DNA of 64,000 nucleotides from Epiperipatus broadwayi (Eukaryota > Onychophora > Udeonychophora > Euonychophora > Peripatidae): positions 6,242,963-6,306,962 of the forward strand of contig JAQFVV010006208.1 in NCBI GenBank assembly GCA_028023455.1. The letters are read 5' to 3'. Under the pieces are notes generated by a model that made no database searches, was not told the DNA's origin, and was given only the letters and a program-made list of their open reading frames with translations. The stretch's first letter is position 1. Each line of letters starts with the position of its first letter. Of the stretch, positions 9,600 through 20,509 are shown piece after piece. A program made the position numbers and the translations under genes.

Positions 9600-11460
9600 C
9601 CTAGTTATTTCTTTGAGTTGAAATACTCTATCTTTTAATTCATCAAAAGAAGCAGCAATACTTTGGAGTTCTCATCGTCTAAGCCCACATTTCTACTTAT
9701 TAAATCTGTTATGGTATTTAAATTGGTTTGCATTCTTAAGTTTGTAAGTTATAGAGAAATTTTCTTTCATCACTGTCTGATATAAAACTTGAGTTTTTTT
9801 AAGCATTAATTATTAAAGCAAAATATTTAAACGTTGCATTTAAAACTCTAAGTATATTCTATAAATTGTCTTTTGCACTGGAAAAAATAGCACAATTGTC
9901 AGCATATGTTAAATACAGAAGCCAAAAAGGTGAAGTTCTTGCATTTGTTTTTATTGATTCAAATTAATAATTCCACTATCTAACTTGTATTTCATCTTCA
10001 TCTCTGTTTATTAACCTGCCTATAAGCAAAATCCAAAAAACAACTGTCATAAAAACTGAAAACTATTTTGGAGCAAGTATACATTAAAATATCTTGGTCA
10101 GATTAATGGATGAAATTAATCATATAATTAAACTTGTTTGTAGTACTTTTGGTAGAAATAACTTGGTACTAAAAGGAAATATGCCTATGTGTTTGAAAAG
10201 GATGGTTTTTAACAAATGTGTTTTACCAGTTCTTACTTATGGATCTGAGACTTGGACACTTAATAGAAGAGCAATACAGAGACTTCAGACCACTCAAAAA
10301 AGTATAAAGAGATGCATGTTGGGAGTAATAAGAAGAGATTGAAAACACAATATATGGGTAAGAGAACAAACAGGTGTTACTGATCTCCTTGAAAAAAATT
10401 AAAAAACTAAAGTGGAGTTGGGCTGGACATATTGCTAGAAGAGATGATAATAGATGGACAATTGAAATCTTAAACTGGATTCTAAGAGATTGTAAAAGAC
10501 CCAGAAAGAGACCACATGTGAAATAAATGGATGAAATAAGAAAGTGTGCAGGGACGATGTCGAAAAGAGAAGCTAAAGATTGGAGAAAATTGATTGAATT
10601 TGGAGAGACCTTCATCCTGCAGTGGACTGATAATGGTTGATGATGGTGACATTCTTGTTTACTGCTAATTTTAATTTCAAATGTCTTGGATTTTTCCATT
10701 TCTTCATTCAGTTCATAGTTATGATGGGTAACCCATTAATTTGACATATTGCCATAAATCTTTGATTAATTGAATCACATGCCTTCATCAAATCAATAAA
10801 TGAAATATAAAACACTCCTTTGTTTTTGAGACTCTTCTTGTATTTGTCTGGCAACAAGGTGTATTTTGATTTTCTAAATCACCTTGAATCTCTGGTAACC
10901 ACTGGAAGTGACCTATTCAACAAAACTGTAATGGTTAATAATGATATTTCACAACAAATTCATTAATCTTATCTATTTCCTTTATTTTTTAAAATTGGGA
11001 CAATAAATGAATTCTTAAGATCAAGTGCCACAGATTCAAGAAACCATATATCCCCCCAAAAAATTCCAATATTTCCGAAGTTAACATATCACCACAAGAT
11101 TTCAATATTTCACCCAGTATTTCATCAGAATCTGCAGTCTTTCCATTGTTAAGATTACAAAAAAAGCTATTTTTTAATTTCATTAAGTTGGATATTTTTA
11201 ATCTAAATGAATTGATGAAATGGATATGTCATTTAGGATTGTGATACCATTTTTTGGATCCATATGTTGCTTTTACTGCATCAAAAAAAATTTAGGATGA
11301 CCATGATCAGTGAATTTCTATGGCTTCTTTGACATTTTAATACCCAAAATATTTTTAAGTCTTCTTACCAATCATTGGACTTTTATCTTCAGATATCTTA
11401 TACTTATTATGAAGCTGCACATTTACTATTTTGCCAAGAAGAAAATGGTCCATGTTCCTT
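9600..11460 (-). pseudogene. RTE-type LINE reverse transcriptase relic, interrupted
   Basis: Read on the minus strand, from high to low coordinates, the decayed frames show VKATYGSK (near 11270), NGKTADSDEILGEILKSCGD (within 11183-10989), FIDLMKACDSIN (near 10800; RT domain, finger/palm) and TYADNCAIFSS (near 9925; the catalytic YADD box with the last D changed to N). This order matches the RT domain of RTE-like non-LTR retrotransposons. Stops and frameshifts are numerous. A plus-strand RTE 3' end (about 10085-10645) sits inside it, splitting the RT between the FIDLMKACDSIN and YADN boxes. A dead copy, older than the insertion. Confidence 0.7.
10085..10645 (+). pseudogene. RTE-type LINE, 3' end (C-terminal region), 5'-truncated
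   Basis: Frames encode the C-terminal region after the RT domain of RTE/endonuclease-reverse transcriptase proteins: MPMCLKRMVFNKCVLPVLTY, GSETWTL, LQTTQKS, LKWSWAGHIAR. Stops and a frameshift follow MLGVIRRD (stop near 10339). It ends at GGTTGATGATGG, the TGA-repeat tail shared by all copies in the window. Truncation at the 5' side is typical of target-primed reverse transcription. It is inserted in the opposite orientation to the surrounding RT relic. Confidence 0.85.
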
Positions 11461-12640
11461 TTAATCAAATGATCAGAAAATTAGGTATGATTGTACTCAT
11501 CTACAGTACTACCATTTACTTTCTGCTTTATTAACACTATCTGATATTTTTATCATGAGTAATTCATAGTTATGACAATCTAGACAGACTACATGAGGCA
11601 AGCCATTTTTAGACTACATCTTAACACCTCTTCTACTTCCATGGTATGCAAGTGAATGCCTAAACTTAAATCTTTGCCAGATGAAACTCCTGTCTTAAAT
11701 GCGGCTCCAAATAGTAGACTCATTAGTGATTCTATTGCTTTGAACATAAGATTATTATTAATATTTTTCAGCCTATAAAATGTCTCCACTATTACTTTTT
11801 TAATTCTTGAGAGATTCACTAAAAAAATGGAGGGGGGGGGTTGAAGTCAGAAATTCTATACTCTAATTAAAGGATGGAAATGTGATTTTCTAGTTAAAAT
11901 ATGGAGGTGACCAATGCCATAAGATTCTTATAACAACTGGATCCTGGGCTAATTTAAATGACTGAAGAAGAGTAAGAGTGAGAGACAGAAGAAACTATTG
12001 CACTGGTTACAATACCTAACCTTTGGTAAACCAAAATCTTATCCCACAAGGCAGCAGGAGACACTTTTAGTTGGACTCTTCTTATTGTTACTTACAGCTG
12101 ATCCAAAGGTCATTCTACTATCTCCCATTTGTGGAGCCCATGAGTTTGAACACAGCACTTAAATGCAGTACTTCAGTTATACCTATAAAAACTGTAAATA
12201 AAAAAAAAATTAAACAAACAAACAAACAAAAATCATTAGAAATTTTATAAATTTAATACATTTTACGATATGGCGGTCACCATTTTTTAATCTCAGAGTA
12301 CCAAATTTGATCATGCTTATTAATAACATTTTTTAATCTCATATTAAAAGCACATATAATTTATTCTTCTTTTTATTTATTTTTTCTAAATTTGATGTAC
12401 AATATTTCACATAAAAATTTTTTTTTTGAAGAATAATGCTAAAAGTTTTAAGAAATTTAAGAACATTAATAAAATGAGTACGGACTTCAAAAGATATGAA
12501 AACAACTAGAGTGGGTGTAGTGAATTCATAATGAGATAGCTATTATGTTCCATAGAATAAAAAAGTTATTTAAAAAAGATGTTGTCCAGAGTGTAGTGAA
12601 TTGTGATGAAAATTAGAATTTCATTTTATTTAAAAATACT
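11461..12640. other. Spacer, no gene recognised
   Basis: Contains a G-run near 11830 and an AAAC repeat near 12210. A 76-codon minus-strand frame at 11589-11819 could be upstream LINE sequence, but I see no recognisable motif. Confidence 0.45.
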
Positions 12641-12644
12641 GTCT

Positions 12645-13008
12645 GTTCTAGAAGAGCAATACAGAGACTCCAAACCACTCGAAGAAGTATGGAGAGATGC
12701 ATGTTGGATATAACAAGAAGAGATCGAAAATGCAATGTATGGGTAAGAGAACAAACAGGTATTACTGACCTCATTGAAAAAATTATGGAGTTGGGCTGGA
12801 CATATTTCTAGAAAAGATGATAATAGATGGACAATTGAAATCTTAAACTGGATTCCAAGAGATTGTAAAAGACCAAGAAAGAGACCACATGTGAGATGGA
12901 TGGATAAAATAAGAAAGTGTGCAGGGGTGATGTGGAGAAGATAAGCTAAAGATCGGAGAAGACCTTCATCCTGCACTGGATTGATAATGTTGATGATGAC
13001 TGACTGTC
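12645..13008 (+). pseudogene. RTE-type LINE C-terminal fragment
   Basis: Same family as at 10085, 43985, 46930 and 58926. It begins within RRAIQRLQTTRRS and runs through WAGHIS. An in-frame deletion has removed the KRLK segment. It ends GATTGATAATGTTGATGATG. Several disruptions, noncoding today. Confidence 0.82.
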
Positions 13009-13155
13009 TGTTCACTAAGATTTTTTATTTTTTAATGAATGAGTGAACTCAATAAACAGAAAAGACTTTTATTATAAGATCTCTGGAAAATGGAATATGT
13101 AACTATCTCATTTGCATAAATTTGCATCACTCTTAATCAATCTATTTATTTACAA

Positions 13156-13208
13156 GATGGCTATGAATATGAAAACCCAGGCCATCGAAAGCGCTTAGCC
13201 ACATATGT
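13156..13208 (+). ncRNA. PLE-type hammerhead-like motif, non-canonical core
   Basis: TGGCT closes with AGCCA (stem I). Between them are TATGAATATGA in place of CTGATGA, a weak stem II, GAAA and self-complementary stem III AGCGCT. The architecture is hammerhead, but core positions 3-6 do not match, so it is probably inactive. Confidence 0.5.
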
Positions 13209-13315
13209 AGATACAGATATTTAGTTTGTATCTATCCGTATTAATATTTTTTTCCTTCAGCTTTGTGTGTTTGTGTGTTTTAGCGCATTTTATATTTTAT
13301 ACTTTGGAATAATTA

Positions 13316-13362
13316 GCCACATGAATATGAGGGAAAACCTCGAAAGTGCTCGGCCCATTTAA
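13316..13362 (+). ncRNA. PLE-type hammerhead-like motif, non-canonical core
   Basis: ATGAATATGA, stem II GAGG/CCTC around GAAAA, GAAA, near self-complementary stem III AGTGCT, C at the cleavage position, GGCC. Stem II pairs well although its sequence differs from the copy 160 bp upstream. Confidence 0.5.
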
Positions 13363-13499
13363 TTGTTTTTTGTTTTTGCAGCTTCTTCGTCAGCGGGTAA
13401 ATCGCTTTTATTTGCTATAAATATATATGTAACTATCTTAACTGCATTATTTTTTTAATTATTGTTTAAACCTTATAAACTTAATTTATACATTTGTAC

Positions 13500-14045
13500 T
13501 CATATATTGGACTATTTCCATCATCTGATATTAAATGTTGAACGTCTTTAGAGAAATTTAACTTTATTTAAATTTTTCCAATTACATTCAACTGTTAGTA
13601 ATAACACATCAAATAGGTTAGTATATGCACAATGTTTCAAGTGGCATTATTCTCTCTTCTTCAGGTGTTGCTGGCCTGACTATTGACAGTATTAGTATGG
13701 GGATTGAACCTGGACCCCTAGATTCTTGAATATTGTATTTTTAAGGTAGTGCTCTAACCAACTTTCGTAGGACAACTCAACTGATTAAGATGTTGCCTTA
13801 AAAATTCAATATTCAAGAATCTAAGGGTCCAGGTTCAATCCCCATGCTAATACTGTCAATAGTCAGGCCAGCAATATCTGAAGAAGACAGGAGAATAATA
13901 GCCATCAAAATATTGTGCACATACTAACCTGTGTGCTATTACTAACAGTTGAATGTAATTGGAATACTTAAATATAGTTAAATTTTTCTAAAGACCTTCG
14001 AAACATAATATTAAATGATGAAAATATCCCAATATATAAATACAA
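13500..14045. repeat. F4 long inverted repeat with tRNA-like centre
   Basis: Arms of roughly 250 bp: GGACTATTTCCATCATCTGA at the left mirrors GATGAAAATATCCCAATATA at the right; GGCCTGACTATTGACAGTAT mirrors ATACTGTCAATAGTCAGGCC. Near the centre on the plus strand there is a tRNA-like segment with CAACTGATTAAGATG (box A-like) and GGTCCAGGTTCAATCCCC (good box B). The left arm holds a second box B in the opposite direction. Probably two tRNA-derived SINEs fused head to head. Confidence 0.65.
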
Positions 14046-14119
14046 CTAAAATACCATCATTACAAACCTTTAGAAAAAGATTAATTTTTATATGTATATA
14101 TAAATATTTGAAATACAAG

Positions 14120-14545
14120 CATTCATCACATACCTGGAGCCTAATTGTAAATATAGGGGATTTAAACTCAGACTTTCAAGCACCCTTCAACTATCCATAC
14201 TATCTTGTACCACTGATACATCTGACCACATACATGTAGAAAAACTAAATAATCACTTTCGTGCTATACCAGCACTCATCAGTTAATCCAGATTATCATC
14301 TCCCATATATATATATAACCAGTGCTCATTTTTATATAAAGATAGCAAATCGTCATACTTTAATGGAATGGCTTCAATCCATTCCAACCTCCTATTTTTC
14401 CACCTTCCATACCATTAAAAATCTGATGATGGAAAGCCCAAATCCCATGCTTATGCCAATATTATTGCCATGCCCATGTTGAACTCAAGTCTGAGTTCAA
14501 ATTCCCCTATATTTACAATTAGGTTCCAGGTAGTTCAAATATTTG
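14120..14545 (-). repeat. F1 unit (left half of an inverted pair)
   Basis: Minus-strand order: GCCAATATTATTGCCATGCC, ATGGAATGGCTTCAATCC, TAAAGATAGC, ribozyme, box A-like region, box B-like GATTTAAACTCAGACTTTCA. Confidence 0.78.
14243..14300 (-). pseudogene. F1 hammerhead with deleted stem III
   Basis: CTGATGA (complement of 14276-14282), perfect stem II GTGCT/AGCAC and GAAA are intact, but the sequence then jumps to GTGATTATTT, missing stem III, the cleavage site and TTGG. Cannot cleave in cis. Confidence 0.7.
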
Positions 14546-14975
14546 CACATTAAGCCTTTTCCCTGCCCATCCCTTTTCTATGTATTTAAATGGATATGGT
14601 TCTATACATGAGGTGTCAGAGTGGCTTGAGGTCAACGTGTGCATGGGAATAATATTGGCATCAGCATGGGATTTAGGCATTACATCATCAAATTTTTAAT
14701 GGTACAAATGGCTGAAGAGTTAGCGATTGGAGTGGATTGAAGCCTGTCCATTAAAGTATAAGGATGTATATAAAACTGAGCATTGGTTATATATATGTGT
14801 GTGTGTGTGTGAGAGATGGTAATCTGGACCAACTGATGAGTGCTGGTTTAGCACAAAATATGATGTTGGTGATTATTTATCTTTTCTACATGTATGTGGT
14901 CATGTGTATCAGTGGGATGAGATAGTATGGATAGTTGAAGGCTGTTGAGTTCAAATCCCCTATATTTATTATATA
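14546..14975 (+). repeat. F1 unit (right half of an inverted pair)
   Basis: GCCCATCCCTTTTCTATGTA, GAATAATATTGGCATCAGCA, GCCTGTCCATTAAAGTATAA, a TG-repeat leader, the ribozyme, GTGGGATGAGATAG and GAGTTCAAATCCCC. Complements the unit at 14120-14545 end to end. Confidence 0.8.
14815..14875 (+). pseudogene. F1 hammerhead, G12 lost
   Basis: CCAA, CTGATGA (14833-14839), stem II GTGCT/AGCAC, then AAAA for GAAA, and TTGG. A single core substitution probably kills it. The same change occurs at 1480 and 45522. Confidence 0.72.
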
Positions 14976-14999
14976 TATGAAAAAACATTTGTTATATAT

Positions 15000-15885
15000 A
15001 CAATCAGCTTGTCAATTTTAATTTAACCCTTGGCCTGGGGCAACCGATTTTTATTAGCTACTATTCTAGGTTAAGTTCTTTCTAATTAAGTTAATTATAA
15101 ATGGATAACTCCACACATTAAATACTTCCATCTAAAATATCCATTAAAAATATAATCTTACATATATGTAGATTCACTGAAAGCAGTCAACAGACGTTAC
15201 TTCAATAAGCTATTTATTATAATCAAATCTTTTTTTTTCCTTATCAACAAAATGTGGTATACTGTGAACGTGATGGGAGGGGGATAGATTTGAAACAAAA
15301 TGTTGTGGTTGTTCTGGCTCATCCGTTTTTTTAAAATGTAGTACATTTTTGTTTATAATATGTAATATCTTGATGCTTCTGCTCTCTTGTGAGCAATTTT
15401 GGAACAATTTATTTGAGTTGTAATAAAATTAGGTAATGTTTTGAATTCAATTATTTTCCCAGAATAGTTATATAAAAAAATATGTTCAATTCATATATAA
15501 ATGTTAATTTTACGATACAACTCTATAAATATTTATGTGTTTACAAATATAGGCTCCTAATATGTTTAATTTGTCAATTATATTTCTGTTGTACATAGTT
15601 GCTAAAAGAAATAACTATAGTTATCTTTAATATTAGTTTCCACTTAACCAAAAGAGGGCAGTAATTGCATCACATTCCATTTGTCGTATTGTATATAACA
15701 GGAATGGGCATGCATGAGGTCAATGAGAGCCGCATGCCTGTTTTTTATGTATTGTAAAGAGCCACACCATATTATTTAAATACATAAAAATACATACATA
15801 TAGTCAATTTTTATGTAACCTAATTAATATGATGACGTATTCTACACAAGTTTTAAGTGCTGTATAATGTATACAAGAAAATATA
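15000..15885. other. Spacer, nothing recognised
   Basis: AT-rich with no repeat family I recognise. GGCATGCATGAGGTCAATGA near 15708 resembles F1 body sequence only weakly. Confidence 0.45.
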
Positions 15886-15889
15886 ATTA

Positions 15890-16392
15890 ACCATAAGAGA
15901 TTTGAACACCGACTTTTAAGCTGTATAAAGTATATAAAAATATAATTAACCATAAAGGACTTAAACACAGACTTTTAAGCTCCCTTCAGCTATTTACTTT
16001 ATCACATCCAACCGATACACATGACCACACATGTGGAAAAAATAAATGATCTCCAATAGTTGAATTTTGTGCTGAAACAGCACTCCTCAGTTGGTCTAGA
16101 TCATCATCTCCCACATATATTAAGATAGCAAATCTTCAAACTTTAATGGACAGTCTTGAACATTTGATATCTTAATATAAACAGAACACTGATTATATAT
16201 GTGTGTGTGGGAGATAGTGATCTGGACCAACTGATGAGTGCTGATTCAGCAGGAAATATATATATATTGGAGATGATTAATCTTTTTCACATGTGTATAG
16301 TCATGAGGATCAGTTGTATGAGATTGAGCAGATAGCTGAAGAGATCTTGAAAGTCTGGGTTCAGGTCCCTTATGGTTACATCTGAACTATAT
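15890..16392. repeat. F1 inverted pair
   Basis: Minus unit 15890-16165 (box B-like CTTAAACACAGACTTTTAAG, then a ribozyme with core mutated to CTGAGGA and GAAA changed to CAAA) faces a plus unit 16165-16392 with an intact core. The body between them is shortened, leaving about 150 bp between the two ribozymes. Confidence 0.75.
16212..16278 (+). ncRNA. Hammerhead ribozyme, F1 type
   Basis: CCAA, CTGATGA (16231-16237), stem II GTGCT/AGCAG (closing pair is G-G), GAAA, AT-only stem III, TTGG. Core boxes intact, closing base pair damaged. Confidence 0.68.
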
Positions 16393-16509
16393 AAATTATA
16401 CTTGTATTTAAGCAAATATTGAAAATATAATTAAAAGAAGGAAATAAAATAATTATTTCAAAATTTTAATAATAAAAATAAAATATAATAATAAAAATTC
16501 ATTAATATA

Positions 16510-17720
16510 AAATATAACATTTAATGAAGACTTTTGTCCAAATCTTTGAAATCTGGCTTATAATTTGTTAATGCTGTTCATGGCAATTCTGTGAGATGCT
16601 AATTGATCAAAATGTGATTTTGACTTCACGAACTTTATTATGGAATACAATGGTTCACAGCAATATGTCATGCCAGGAATAGAAATTAGATGGCAAGCAA
16701 CTTTCTTTAACTGTGGATATTTTGTTTCTGGCATGAGTTTCCAAAATTCACTTAGAGCCCCAGATTTGTGATGCATTGCAATGCCTAATTCTCTTTCATC
16801 TCTAATAATTCCAATTTCCTGGCCTCATTTTCCACAAGACTAATTTTGCTTTTTTGTAAAGCCAAATTAAGTGTTTGCAAATGTTTCATAATGTTTGTAA
16901 TGAATTTTAAGTCAGAAAGTCAAGTTTCATTTTCTAAATTTGGGGTTGTTGTTTTTCCGTTTTTAAAATGTTATGATAGGATTTAGAAGTTCCACAAAAC
17001 AGCTCAAAACATTGTACATTGTCAGCCATCTTGTGACAGACTCTAAGGAGAAATCGCTGGGCAATTCATTTGTTTTATCATTTAACTCTTTAAAAGTCCT
17101 TAAATTGACATTGTGTTTTGGCCTTTGCTCTAATTAATTTCACAATCTGCAAAACAATCTTTATATTTTAAGTACTTCGCTACCAGATGCTCATTGGTGA
17201 ATTATGCAGTGAAGAGATACAAAGTGTGAAATTTTAGAATCATTGTTTAATAGACTAATAAGACCTCGTTTACCCCTGTCATTGCAGGGACTTCATCAGC
17301 CACAACACTTGCAGGTTTATCACAAGGCAATTCAAATCTGCTCATTATCTCATCAAGTGCATTTTTGACATCGATACTACCAGTTGTTTTGGTAAGAGCT
17401 AGTAGGTTTAACATTTCCTCCTTCACATCTATGTCTGCAGATACATAGCAGACAAAAATGGCCAATTGTGGAACATCCTGAATGTTTATAGACTCGTCAG
17501 GAGCTAAACTGAATGCTGCACAATGTTTCAAAGCACACAGCAAACTAACATTTTTACTAATTTCACTAATATGAAGCTCAGTTGTATGATGGCATGACAT
17601 AACTCGTGTGATCAATTTATGGAGTTTTGTATTATCTGGATCCAAAACTCTAACCACTACTTCCAAGTTTCTTTTAATAAATTCTCCTTTTCCATATGAA
17701 TGTTTGTCATGAGCAATATT
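16510..17720 (-). pseudogene. hAT transposase relic, GTF2IRD2/ZBED-like
   Basis: Minus-strand fragments in order. 17666-17247 encodes AAFSLAPDESINIQDVPQLA (the first catalytic-region D with DES) and ADEVPAMTG, both diagnostic of the GTF2IRD2/EPM2AIP1-like hAT group. About 17000-16800 encodes DLKFITNIMKHLQTLNLALQ. 16776-16558 encodes the hATC dimerisation region (PQLKKVACHLISIPGMTYCC, then EPLYSIIKFVKSK). The family protein is usually 500-600 residues. Here it is broken by stops between fragments, and no zinc-finger N-terminus or terminal inverted repeats were found. A dead DNA-transposon copy or retrocopy. Confidence 0.8.
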
Positions 17721-18140
17721 CTAAGCTACCAAAAACTAGCTTTTTTAACTCTGTCATCTCCATGACCAAAAGAAGACAAGAGTCCTTGTTACTTACGAAG
17801 ACCTAATTGCAGTGACTTAAGTGTTTCTGTTCATAATTTTGAACTGTGTGGATATTGAGTTTAAAAAGTGGGATGATTTACTTAGTAATGTGGCATAAAT
17901 TGTTTACTTTGTAGTTTACAATAGTAACTTTATAAATAATATATAATGACTTTCCATTATTGTCAATAAAAGGAAATTTTTCTATCCATTCTTTATAAAA
18001 GTTTCTATTTTCTTGTTCGTATTTTCTTTTTTGATATTTAAAAAAATTTATGTAAATTTATTTCCAAAGTTTGGACTTTAAACAAAATACATAAATAAAT
18101 AATTAATTAAAATAAATATGTCTAAATATTAATTTTTTAA
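17721..18140. other. AT-rich spacer
   Basis: Possible decayed 5' part of the hAT copy up to about 17830. Beyond that, low complexity only. Confidence 0.4.
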
Positions 18141-18149
18141 AAAAAGATC

Positions 18150-19015
18150 CATAAATGGTGCATCAAACTGCCAAAGAAACAGGGCTTCTTTGAATTTTTT
18201 TCTTTGTACCTTTTCTTCTCTATCCAATATTTTTGCATTTTCTCAATCGTTCATATGTTTATTAATATTTACATGGTTATCTATCTTAAAAGCACATTTT
18301 CTCTCTTCTAATCATCAGTTTGTACTCTTGCAATCACTTTTCAATGGGGCAACTAGTAGCACCAATATACGGTCTTCCACATTTACATGGTATTTCATAG
18401 ATGCAGTTTTGCTTTTCAGCATTTCAAGTTTAGGCTTTGTGGATGTTAGAATTCCTCATAGTGTGATATGGTTCTCTAAAGCTGTTCTGATGTAAAACTG
18501 ATTGCAGATTTTCCTTAATTTGTCTGCTATATTTGGTATATATGGATACACTACAGTACCAATAATTGTTTTTGTTTTGATGGTTTTTTTTGTTAACTAT
18601 TTAAGGTTTTATTAATGACAGCTGATGGATAAACATTTTTGATGAAAGGATTGTTTTATATAGATCTTTTTCCAAATCACTGGTTTCTGAATAAACTTCT
18701 TTTGCTATGTTTCATACTGATAGTACAACTCCATGTTTTGTGTTTTGAGTGTGACTGGATATATAGGCTATGTATTTTCCTGTATTTGTGGATTTTCTGT
18801 AAATTGTAGTTTTGATTTTTGTCATGAGGGAGTCTTGTCACAACAACATCTAAGAGTGCCAATTTTTGTTCATGTTCTGACTGTTTTGACTTGAAGTGAA
18901 GAGGATATGTCATTGATGTGTTTCCAGAAAGTTTAATAGTAGGGCTCCGCGATGTGATATATAACAACTGCATCATCAACATAGTGAAGCCAAACTTTAC
19001 ATGGATATGGAGTAG
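18150..19015 (-). pseudogene. Penelope-like element relic: RT plus GIY-YIG endonuclease
   Basis: PLEs encode a telomerase-related reverse transcriptase joined to a GIY-YIG endonuclease. Minus-strand frames give, in order: WLHYVDDAVVIYH (RT catalytic YVDD, near 18980); ALLDVVVTRLPHD and KYRKIHSLYIQSHS in another frame (18982-18677; palm/thumb signature LDV..TR, Y.K..H...Y...S); YIPNIADKLRKICN, the RT-EN linker (near 18540); YEIPCKCGRPYIGATSCPIE, the GIY-YIG core with its cysteines (near 18375); and AKILDREEKVQRKKFKEALF (near 18215). At least two frameshifts and several stops show it is dead. Confidence 0.85.
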
Positions 19016-19189
19016 TCTTTATAGTTCAATACATAAATACATGTGCTTAAAAGTTTGTCTATTGTTTTGAGGTATATTAGAAGTGTAGCCAATCAACTTT
19101 TGAAAACACTGTGGTTTGATCTTATACTGTGTACATTAAATAGAGTTTTTAAATATTTCATTTATTAGTTATTCCCCATGTGTTATTAA

Positions 19190-19320
19190 ATACAGGTATT
19201 ATCTTTTTCACATGTATGAGGTCATGTGTATCGATTATTTAAGATGGATTGGATAGCTAAAGATAGCATGAAAGTCTGTGTTCATATCCCCTTTAATTAC
19301 ATCTAAGGTTCAGTATATTT
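19190..19320 (+). repeat. F1 3' fragment
   Basis: Starts at TTATCTTTTTCACATGTATG, downstream of where the ribozyme would be, and ends at the box B-like TGTTCATATCCCC. No ribozyme core. Confidence 0.6.
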
Positions 19321-19384
19321 CAATATACTTGTATTTAAATATTATATAAAAAGATTGAAATTACTTGACCAATTATTTTTCTTT

Positions 19385-19892
19385 TGTATGTGCATTATTT
19401 AAACCACTAAACACCACATGATCACCATTTCTTATGCTTGCTCATAACTGTTATTAAAACAGGCAAAACTCTCCATACAGTAGTGCCATTCAGTGCAAGC
19501 CAGAGTAATCAATGGATGTCAGAAGACTTGTGCATAAAATCTATCTAGGACCAACTCATTCAATATCCCCAGACTAGTTTCTGGCTTGTGGCCTTCGTCA
19601 GTGAGGAGCCTTGGATCTGACAGCACTGCACCTAGATCTTAGGATCTAATGCAACCCTCCAGCAGCCATCTTTTATCTCTACTTAATTACAAAACTATGA
19701 GAATAAAATTCAAACATAATATTTTCAATCCAAGCTCATTAGCTTATATAGTATATGGGTCTGAACTCAGTTCAGTACCCATACATTTTGGTGTCTTCGG
19801 TTCTTTAATAGCCATAGCCACCACTATCCTATTACTCCTGGCGTGCACTGAGTGGCACTATTGTATGGAGAGTTTTGCCTGTTTTAATATGC
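19385..19892. repeat. F2 element, about 500 bp, with TIRs
   Basis: Left terminus ACATGATCACCATTTCTTAT then AACAGGCAAAACTCTCCATA; right terminus TATGGAGAGTTTTGCCTGTT. The body includes a minus-strand ribozyme, GCACCTAGATCTTAGGATCT and CATTTTGGTGTCTTCGGTTC. The body has no credible coding capacity, so this is a non-autonomous element. Confidence 0.78.
19558..19615 (-). ncRNA. Hammerhead ribozyme, F2 type, well preserved
   Basis: Minus strand: CCTCA, CTGACGA (complement of 19595-19601; C at the free position 7), stem II GGC/GCC around CACAA, GAAA, self-complementary stem III ACTAGT, C at the cleavage site, TGGGG pairing with CCTCA (one G-U). All core bases fit the consensus. Confidence 0.85.
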
Positions 19893-20179
19893 ATTATTTA
19901 CAGTAAATATGTATGTATATATATTGTTTACACCTTTTTAAATGACTATTGTTTTGGAAATATTAAATGCAAGTGGAATTATTATCATTTTATTATTTGG
20001 TTCCTTTATATAAGAGTACTTGTTTTCTAATTGTTTAAATTATAAAAGTTGGAATATAAATTACTGTACTAAAAAAAATTAATTCTAATAATAAAATAAA
20101 CTTTAGCCAGAAAAAGTTTCTAAACAGAATTTTCAAAGTTATGGCAGTCTACCTTTTATCATTGAAGATAAACTAACAA

Positions 20180-20500
20180 GCCAATATGTATATATATATA
20201 TATGAGCAAGATCTTTTAAGACTACATATGGTAAAAAGTAGATGGCTGTCTTGTAGTGGGTTACATCTTTAAGATTTGAATAATGAATTTGAGAATGCTT
20301 ATATAGCAAGTGAATCCACAGCTATAAACAGAAGAGAAGTTTGCTTCAGCATTTCCAAGAAATAGATGCTATAGGCAATTTGCATAAATTTACATAAGGC
20401 TTTATCACAGACATCTCTCACGTAGTAACGAGTTATGATTATGGGAACTTAGCTTTCCCAAAAGCGTTCAGACTGCTAATTTAGGATTATTAATTATATA
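20180..20500 (+). pseudogene. Penelope-like element 3' end
   Basis: About 20313-20368 encodes ESTAINRREVCFSISKK followed by a stop. It matches the endonuclease C-termini at 32692 (INRKDTCFDISKKW) and 35547 (INRHVAYISLSQKW). Then come ATTTGCATAAATTTACAT and a hammerhead-like motif. Upstream coding sequence is lost. Confidence 0.65.
20425..20478 (+). ncRNA. PLE-type hammerhead-like motif
   Basis: GTTATGATTATG in place of CTGATGA, stem II GGGAA/TTCCC around CTTAGCT, AAAA, stem III AGCGTT, C, AGACT. The same scaffold as at 32744 and 35608, with different but complementary stem II bases. Confidence 0.5.
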
Positions 20501-20509
20501 GCTTCATTA

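Larger units (their letters stand above)
13080..13430 (+). mobile_element. Penelope-like element 3' ends, two fragments
   Basis: Shares ATTTGCATAAATTTGCAT with the 3' untranslated regions that follow PLE endonuclease stop codons at 35547 and 20368. It has two hammerhead-shaped motifs (13158-13206 and 13318-13362) and the GCTTTGTGTGTTTGTG tail also seen at 35985. Confidence 0.6.

Noticed and set aside
10223-10699. Minus-strand frame of 158 codons
   Set aside because: It is the shadow of the plus-strand RTE C-terminal region. The same shadow (HFLISSIHLTCGLFLGLLQS) appears in every RTE copy.
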